DNA from: an uncultured Lachnospiraceae bacterium
GTDB lineage: Bacteria; Bacillota; Clostridia; Lachnospirales; Lachnospiraceae
Assembly (NCBI GenBank): GCA_947589175.1
Contig: CANPZR010000037.1
Location: forward strand, 1-14,487
DNA length: 14,487 nucleotides
Direction of reading: 5' to 3'
Each line of letters begins with the position of its first letter. Position 1 is the first letter of the stretch. Of the stretch, positions 11,453 through 14,487 are shown piece after piece. The notes below the pieces were generated by a model. That model was not told where the DNA came from and ran no database searches. It saw only the letters and a program-made list of their open reading frames with translations. A program made the translations under genes and the position numbers.

Positions 11453-11483
11453 AAGGGACTGGCGCTTGAAACGTCAGTCCCTT
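11453..11483. terminator. Probable bidirectional terminator between convergent genes
   Basis: AAGGGACTGGCG (11453-11464) pairs with CGTCAGTCCCTT (11472-11483), 12 pairs including one wobble, around a 7-nt loop. T-rich DNA follows on the plus strand (TTAAATTTCTG) and TTTTC on the minus strand. It starts 2 bases after the GH13 stop and lies 57 bp beyond the end of the minus-strand gene. Confidence 0.8.
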
Positions 11484-11539
11484 AAATTTCTGTTTGATAT
11501 TCATCTGGTTTTGCTTAACATTCTTTCGGACGAATATGC

Positions 11540-12298
11540 TTAATCGTCCACATCTACATCCGACTCTAAGATCTTGCCGGTCTTGGCGTCGATGGTGAAC
11601 TCGTACTCGGTGTAGGGGTAGCCATCGCCGTCTCTCATCTCGATCTCATAGACCTGGCGTCCATCGTCGTACTCTAGATGGACCTTGACAAATTCAGCGG
11701 TATCAGGAGCCTGTGCGGCGGCAATTTTCTTCGCCTCGGCCTCGCTGATGATGCCGGAATTGCTGCTGGTGCTGCCGGATGAGGAGCCGGAGGAGCTTGC
11801 GGCCGCGTTGGTGAGCTTCCACTTGTAGCTTATCAGCTTGCCGTTGCCCGCGTCGTACTCCAAAGTGTAGTTCTTCTTGCCCTTTTTCAGAAGTACCTTG
11901 TACTCGTCTCCGTCGTCATCGTACTCAAGATAAATGCTCTTGACCGTGGCGCCGCTCACCTTGTTCAGGGCTTTCTTGCGGATTTTTTTCTTGCTGATGT
12001 GCTTTCCGCCGGACCAGTTGTAGTGCTGGAACAAATCCCACTCATAGGTAATTAACTGGGCGTTGGAAGCTCTATATTTTAAATCATATTCTTTTTTCCC
12101 TTTTACCAGAGAAACTTCATAGACCAGATAGCCGCTTTCGCGGTCGGTGTCCACTTCGGTCACAGTAGCGCCGGGAACTTCGGAACGAGCCGCTTTGGCA
12201 GCCGCGTTGGAACTGGAAAGTTTCTTCGCGTCCGCCGGAACGGCCGGGATTAACATAGCTGCACAGAGAACTAATACGGGGATAACTTTTCTTTTCAT
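11540..12298 (-). CDS. Secreted protein with three PepSY-like repeats
   Basis: This is an exported protein of unknown function. From the ATG at 12298 it has 252 residues, beginning with a signal peptide (MKRKVIPVLVLCAAMLIPA, likely cleaved after A24 in PADA). Three PepSY-like repeats follow at about residues 30-87, 95-155 and 180-250, each with a helix ending near a Val/Ala position, an EYDD- or TDRE-type turn and a YEV...YDLKYRA-type strand. The second and third are separated by a Ser/Gly linker (about 160-180). PepSY domains are associated with inhibition of secreted peptidases and with cell-surface proteins. I chose 12298 over the ATG at 12319 because AAGGAGG lies between them, 9 nt before 12298. 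There is no lipobox or membrane anchor, so it should be released or wall-associated. The gene is alone and convergent with the GH13 gene. Confidence 0.85.
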   Translation of the reverse strand: MKRKVIPVLVLCAAMLIPAVPADAKKLSSSNAAAKAARSEVPGATVTEVDTDRESGYLVYEVSLVKGKKEYDLKYRASNAQLITYEWDLFQHYNWSGGKHISKKKIRKKALNKVSGATVKSIYLEYDDDGDEYKVLLKKGKKNYTLEYDAGNGKLISYKWKLTNAAASSSGSSSGSTSSNSGIISEAEAKKIAAAQAPDTAEFVKVHLEYDDGRQVYEIEMRDGDGYPYTEYEFTIDAKTGKILESDVDVDD

Positions 12299-12343
12299 CT
12301 TTCTATACCTCCTTATCATATCAAAATACTATGAATTATTACA

Positions 12344-12371
12344 ATTAGAGTATAAAATAAATTTATGGCAA
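12344..12371 (-). promoter_or_regulatory. Sigma-A promoter of the PepSY gene
   Basis: On the minus strand TTGCCA (12371-12366, 5 of 6) is followed after 16 bp by TCTAAT (12349-12344, 5 of 6). The start would be near 12337, about 40 nt before the start codon at 12298, with AAGGAGG in between. Confidence 0.6.
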
Positions 12372-12535
12372 AAAAGAGACGAAAATAAATTTTTTGAGAA
12401 AAAGATTTAAAAAAATTTTTAATCCAAAATCCGGGAGATGTAAAAAAATTTGGAATATAAAGAATTTTGCGGAACAAAATAGGGAAGCAAATAATTTATT
12501 CAAAAAAATAACAGGTTTTGTTTTGCGGGGATCTA

Positions 12536-12544
12536 TGGTATAAT
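12536..12544 (+). promoter_or_regulatory. Extended -10 promoter of iorAB
   Basis: TGG followed by a perfect TATAAT (12539-12544) forms an extended -10. The -35 region is poor (TTTTGT at 12516-12521, 17-bp spacing). The start would be near 12551, giving a leader of about 48 nt. Confidence 0.6.
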
Positions 12545-12598
12545 CAAAATATGTAAATCATGAAAACGGAAAGAAAAAAATCTTGGAATGGAGGAAAT

Positions 12599-14341
12599 AT
12601 GTCTGAAAGAAAAATAATGCTTGGCAATGAGGCGATTGCCAGAGGCGCCTATGAGGCGGGCGTGAAGGTTTCCGCGGCGTATCCGGGGACGCCCAGCACC
12701 GAGATCAGTGAAAATATCGTACAGTATAAAGAAATTTACGCGGAGTGGTCGCCCAATGAAAAGGTGGCGGCGGAGGTGGCGATCGGCGCCTCCATCAGCG
12801 GCGTGCGCTCGATGGTTTCGATGAAGCATGTGGGGCTGAATGTGGCGAGCGATCCGCTCTACACGGCGTCCTATATCGGAGCGGGCGGCGGACTGCTGTA
12901 TGTGGTGGCGGACGATCCGGGGCTTTACAGCTCCCAGAACGAGCAGGACACCCGGTGCGTGGCGCGGGCCGCTATCGTGCCGGTGTTAGAGCCGTCGGAC
13001 AGCCAGGAGGCCAAGGATTTTGTGAAGGAGGCGTACCGCATCAGCGAGGAGTACGACACGCCGGTGATCCTTCGGACCACGACGCGGCTGGCGCACTCGC
13101 AGGGACCGGTGACGCTGGAGGAGAGAGTGGAGCCGGAGATAAAGCCGTATGAGAGGAACGCGGCGAAGAATGTCATGATGCCCGGCATGGCGAAAAAGCG
13201 CCATATCTGGGTAGAGGAGCGGATGAAGCGCTTGGAGGAGGACGGCTGCGGATTTGCCATCAACCGCGTGGAGATGGGCGATCCGTCCATCGGCTTTATC
13301 ACGAGCGGAATCCCATACCAGTATGTGAAGGAGGTGTGCCCGGAGGCGTCCGTGCTGAAGCTGGGCATGGTGAATCCCCTTCCGAAGAAGCTCATACAGG
13401 AATTTGCGTCCAAGGTGGATAAGCTGTATATATTTGAAGAATTGGAGCCCGTGATCGAGGAGCAGGTGCGGGCGATGGGCATTGACTGCTGCGGCAAGGA
13501 GCTGTTTACGAGGCAGGGCGAGTACAGCGCCAATCTCCTCCGCGAGAAGGTGCTCGGCCAAAAGGTGGAGGCAGAGCCCTATGAGGATCTTCCGGCGAGG
13601 CCGCCGATTCTCTGTCCGGGATGCCCGCACCGCAGCACATTTTCCGTGCTGAACAAGCTGAAAATCCACGCAGCGGGGGACATCGGCTGCTACACGCTGG
13701 GAGCGGTTGCGCCGTTAAACGTCATTGACACCACAATCTGCATGGGAGCCAGCATTTCCAGCCTGCACGGCATGGAGAAGGCGCGCGGAAAGGATTATAT
13801 CAAGAACTGGGTAGCGGTCATCGGCGACTCTACCTTTATGCACACCGGCGTCAATTCGCTGATGAATATGGTGTACAATCAGGGAACCGGAACCGTGATT
13901 ATCATGGACAATTCCACGACCGGCATGACGGGCCATCAGGACCACGCCGCTACGGGAAAGACCCTGCGGGGCGAGGAGGTTCCGGCCATCAGCATTTATC
14001 AGCTGTGCAAGGCAATCGGCGTGAAAAATGTAGTGGAAGTGGACGCCTTTGACATTGCGGCCATGGAAAAGACCATTAAAGAAGAAGTGGCAAAAGACGA
14101 GGTCTCCGTGATCATCGCCTGCGCTCCCTGCGCGCTGTTAAAGGGCGTGAAGTTCCCGTACAAGTGCGTGCCGGTGAGCGACAAGTGTAAAAAGTGCGGC
14201 ATGTGCCTAAAGCCCGGCTGTCCGGCGCTGACGAAGAACGCGGACGGCACGATTGCCATTGACGATACGATGTGCAACGGCTGCGGACTGTGCAGACAGC
14301 TCTGCAAGTTCGACGCGATTGATCGCATTGAGAAGAATTAA
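12599..14341 (+). CDS. iorA: Indolepyruvate:ferredoxin oxidoreductase, alpha subunit
   Basis: IorA is the catalytic subunit of an oxygen-sensitive enzyme that oxidatively decarboxylates aryl pyruvates (from Trp, Phe, Tyr transamination) to aryl-acetyl-CoA while reducing ferredoxin. From the ATG at 12599 it has 580 residues. The N-terminal transketolase-like domain contains AAYPGTPSTEISE and SPNEKVAAEVAIGASISGVR. The thiamine diphosphate domain contains CPGCPHRSTF, GDIGCYTLG and GDS (409-411) leading to MDNSTTGMTGHQDH. The C terminus has a two-[4Fe-4S] ferredoxin domain: C530, C533, C536, C541-Pro and C559, C562, C565, C569. GGAGG at 12590-12594 supports 12599 rather than the in-frame ATG at 12560. 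It is the first gene of an operon with iorB, 39 bp downstream. Confidence 0.96.
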   Translation: MSERKIMLGNEAIARGAYEAGVKVSAAYPGTPSTEISENIVQYKEIYAEWSPNEKVAAEVAIGASISGVRSMVSMKHVGLNVASDPLYTASYIGAGGGLLYVVADDPGLYSSQNEQDTRCVARAAIVPVLEPSDSQEAKDFVKEAYRISEEYDTPVILRTTTRLAHSQGPVTLEERVEPEIKPYERNAAKNVMMPGMAKKRHIWVEERMKRLEEDGCGFAINRVEMGDPSIGFITSGIPYQYVKEVCPEASVLKLGMVNPLPKKLIQEFASKVDKLYIFEELEPVIEEQVRAMGIDCCGKELFTRQGEYSANLLREKVLGQKVEAEPYEDLPARPPILCPGCPHRSTFSVLNKLKIHAAGDIGCYTLGAVAPLNVIDTTICMGASISSLHGMEKARGKDYIKNWVAVIGDSTFMHTGVNSLMNMVYNQGTGTVIIMDNSTTGMTGHQDHAATGKTLRGEEVPAISIYQLCKAIGVKNVVEVDAFDIAAMEKTIKEEVAKDEVSVIIACAPCALLKGVKFPYKCVPVSDKCKKCGMCLKPGCPALTKNADGTIAIDDTMCNGCGLCRQLCKFDAIDRIEKN

Positions 14342-14380
14342 AATTCGCTGTCGCGGCAGAATGTGAGAAAGGATGGAGAC

Positions 14381-14487
14381 ATGGAGACGAAAAATATTAT
14401 GATCGTGGGAGTGGGCGGTCAGGGGACGCTTCTGACCAGCCGCGTACTGGGGGGCATTATCGAGCAGGCCGGATATGACGTGAAGCT
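14381..14487 (+). CDS. iorB: Indolepyruvate:ferredoxin oxidoreductase, beta subunit (partial)
   Basis: This is the start of IorB, the smaller partner of IorA, which belongs to the pyruvate-ferredoxin-oxidoreductase gamma-like family. Only 35 residues are in the window; the frame is open to the edge. The N terminus NIMIVGVGGQGTLLTSRVLG is the family signature, a nucleotide-binding glycine-rich loop. The ATG at 14381 is preceded by AAAGGA at 14368-14373 and GGAG at 14375-14378. The gene follows iorA closely and is probably cotranscribed. The 3' part is truncated by the window end, not by mutation. Confidence 0.9.
   Translation, partial: METKNIMIVGVGGQGTLLTSRVLGGIIEQAGYDVK

Larger units (their letters stand above)
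12320..12598. other. AT-rich divergent intergenic region
   Basis: This spacer is full of A and T runs (for example A and T tracts at 12391-12420) and contrasts with the GC-richer genes around it. It holds the minus-strand promoter of the PepSY gene at one end and the iorA promoter at the other. I see no gene, tRNA or clear terminator. The near-palindrome around 12404-12424 (GATT ... AATC with A/T centre) is weak. The A-tracts may cause DNA curvature. Confidence 0.6.

Noticed and set aside
12299..12319. Earlier in-frame ATG for the PepSY gene at 12319 (minus strand)
   Set aside because: The AAGGAGG site falls inside this extension, and a standard signal peptide starts at 12298.
12560..12598. 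Earlier in-frame ATG for iorA at 12560
   Set aside because: It lies about 10 nt after the predicted start of transcription and lacks a ribosome binding site. GGAGG at 12590-12594 serves the ATG at 12599, where similarity to IorA begins.

Overview
The window is chromosomal DNA from an endospore-forming, anaerobic Firmicute of the class Clostridia, most likely Lachnospiraceae. The evidence is the conserved sporulation and division block (spoVT, hup, rqcP, yabP, yabQ, divIC, spoIIE, tilS, hpt, ftsH), strong AGGAGG-type ribosome binding sites, AT-rich spacers between moderately GC-rich genes, and an indolepyruvate:ferredoxin oxidoreductase operon typical of amino-acid-fermenting anaerobes. The genus cannot be fixed from the sequence. 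There is no mobile element, phage gene, CRISPR array, rRNA or tRNA.

Layout. 1-284: leader with a strong sigma-A-type promoter, three hairpins (the last terminator-like) and a separate candidate sigma-G promoter, then spoVT (285-830). 891-1310: hup, encoding the HU histone-like protein, with its own promoter and a clear terminator. 1353-2370: rqcP, yabP, yabQ. 2343-2883: divIC, behind its own promoter and a leader of 17-bp tandem repeats. 2888-9126: spoIIE with Spo0A-type control sequences, then a tight run tilS-hpt-ftsH. 9127-11483: a single GH13 glucanase gene with a structured leader and a terminator shared with the convergent gene. 11540-12298 (minus strand): an exported protein with three PepSY-like repeats. 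12536-14487: iorA and the start of iorB, running off the window.

How it works together. The first ten genes mix housekeeping functions (HU, ribosome quality control, septum assembly, lysidine tRNA modification, purine salvage, membrane proteolysis) with sporulation genes that must be silent in growth. The most interesting feature is how the two are insulated. At both yabP and spoIIE the Shine-Dalgarno sequence can pair with an upstream arm (8 of 8 contiguous pairs inside a 12-position stem at yabP, 10 of 10 at spoIIE). In both cases that arm lies upstream of the predicted start of the sporulation-specific transcript (sigma-E-like for yabP; Spo0A-type with a 22-bp spacer for spoIIE). Read-through mRNA from the vegetative genes would carry the inhibitory arm, while the developmental mRNA would not. 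This would make translation depend on which promoter was used. It is an inference from sequence, but both cases can be tested.
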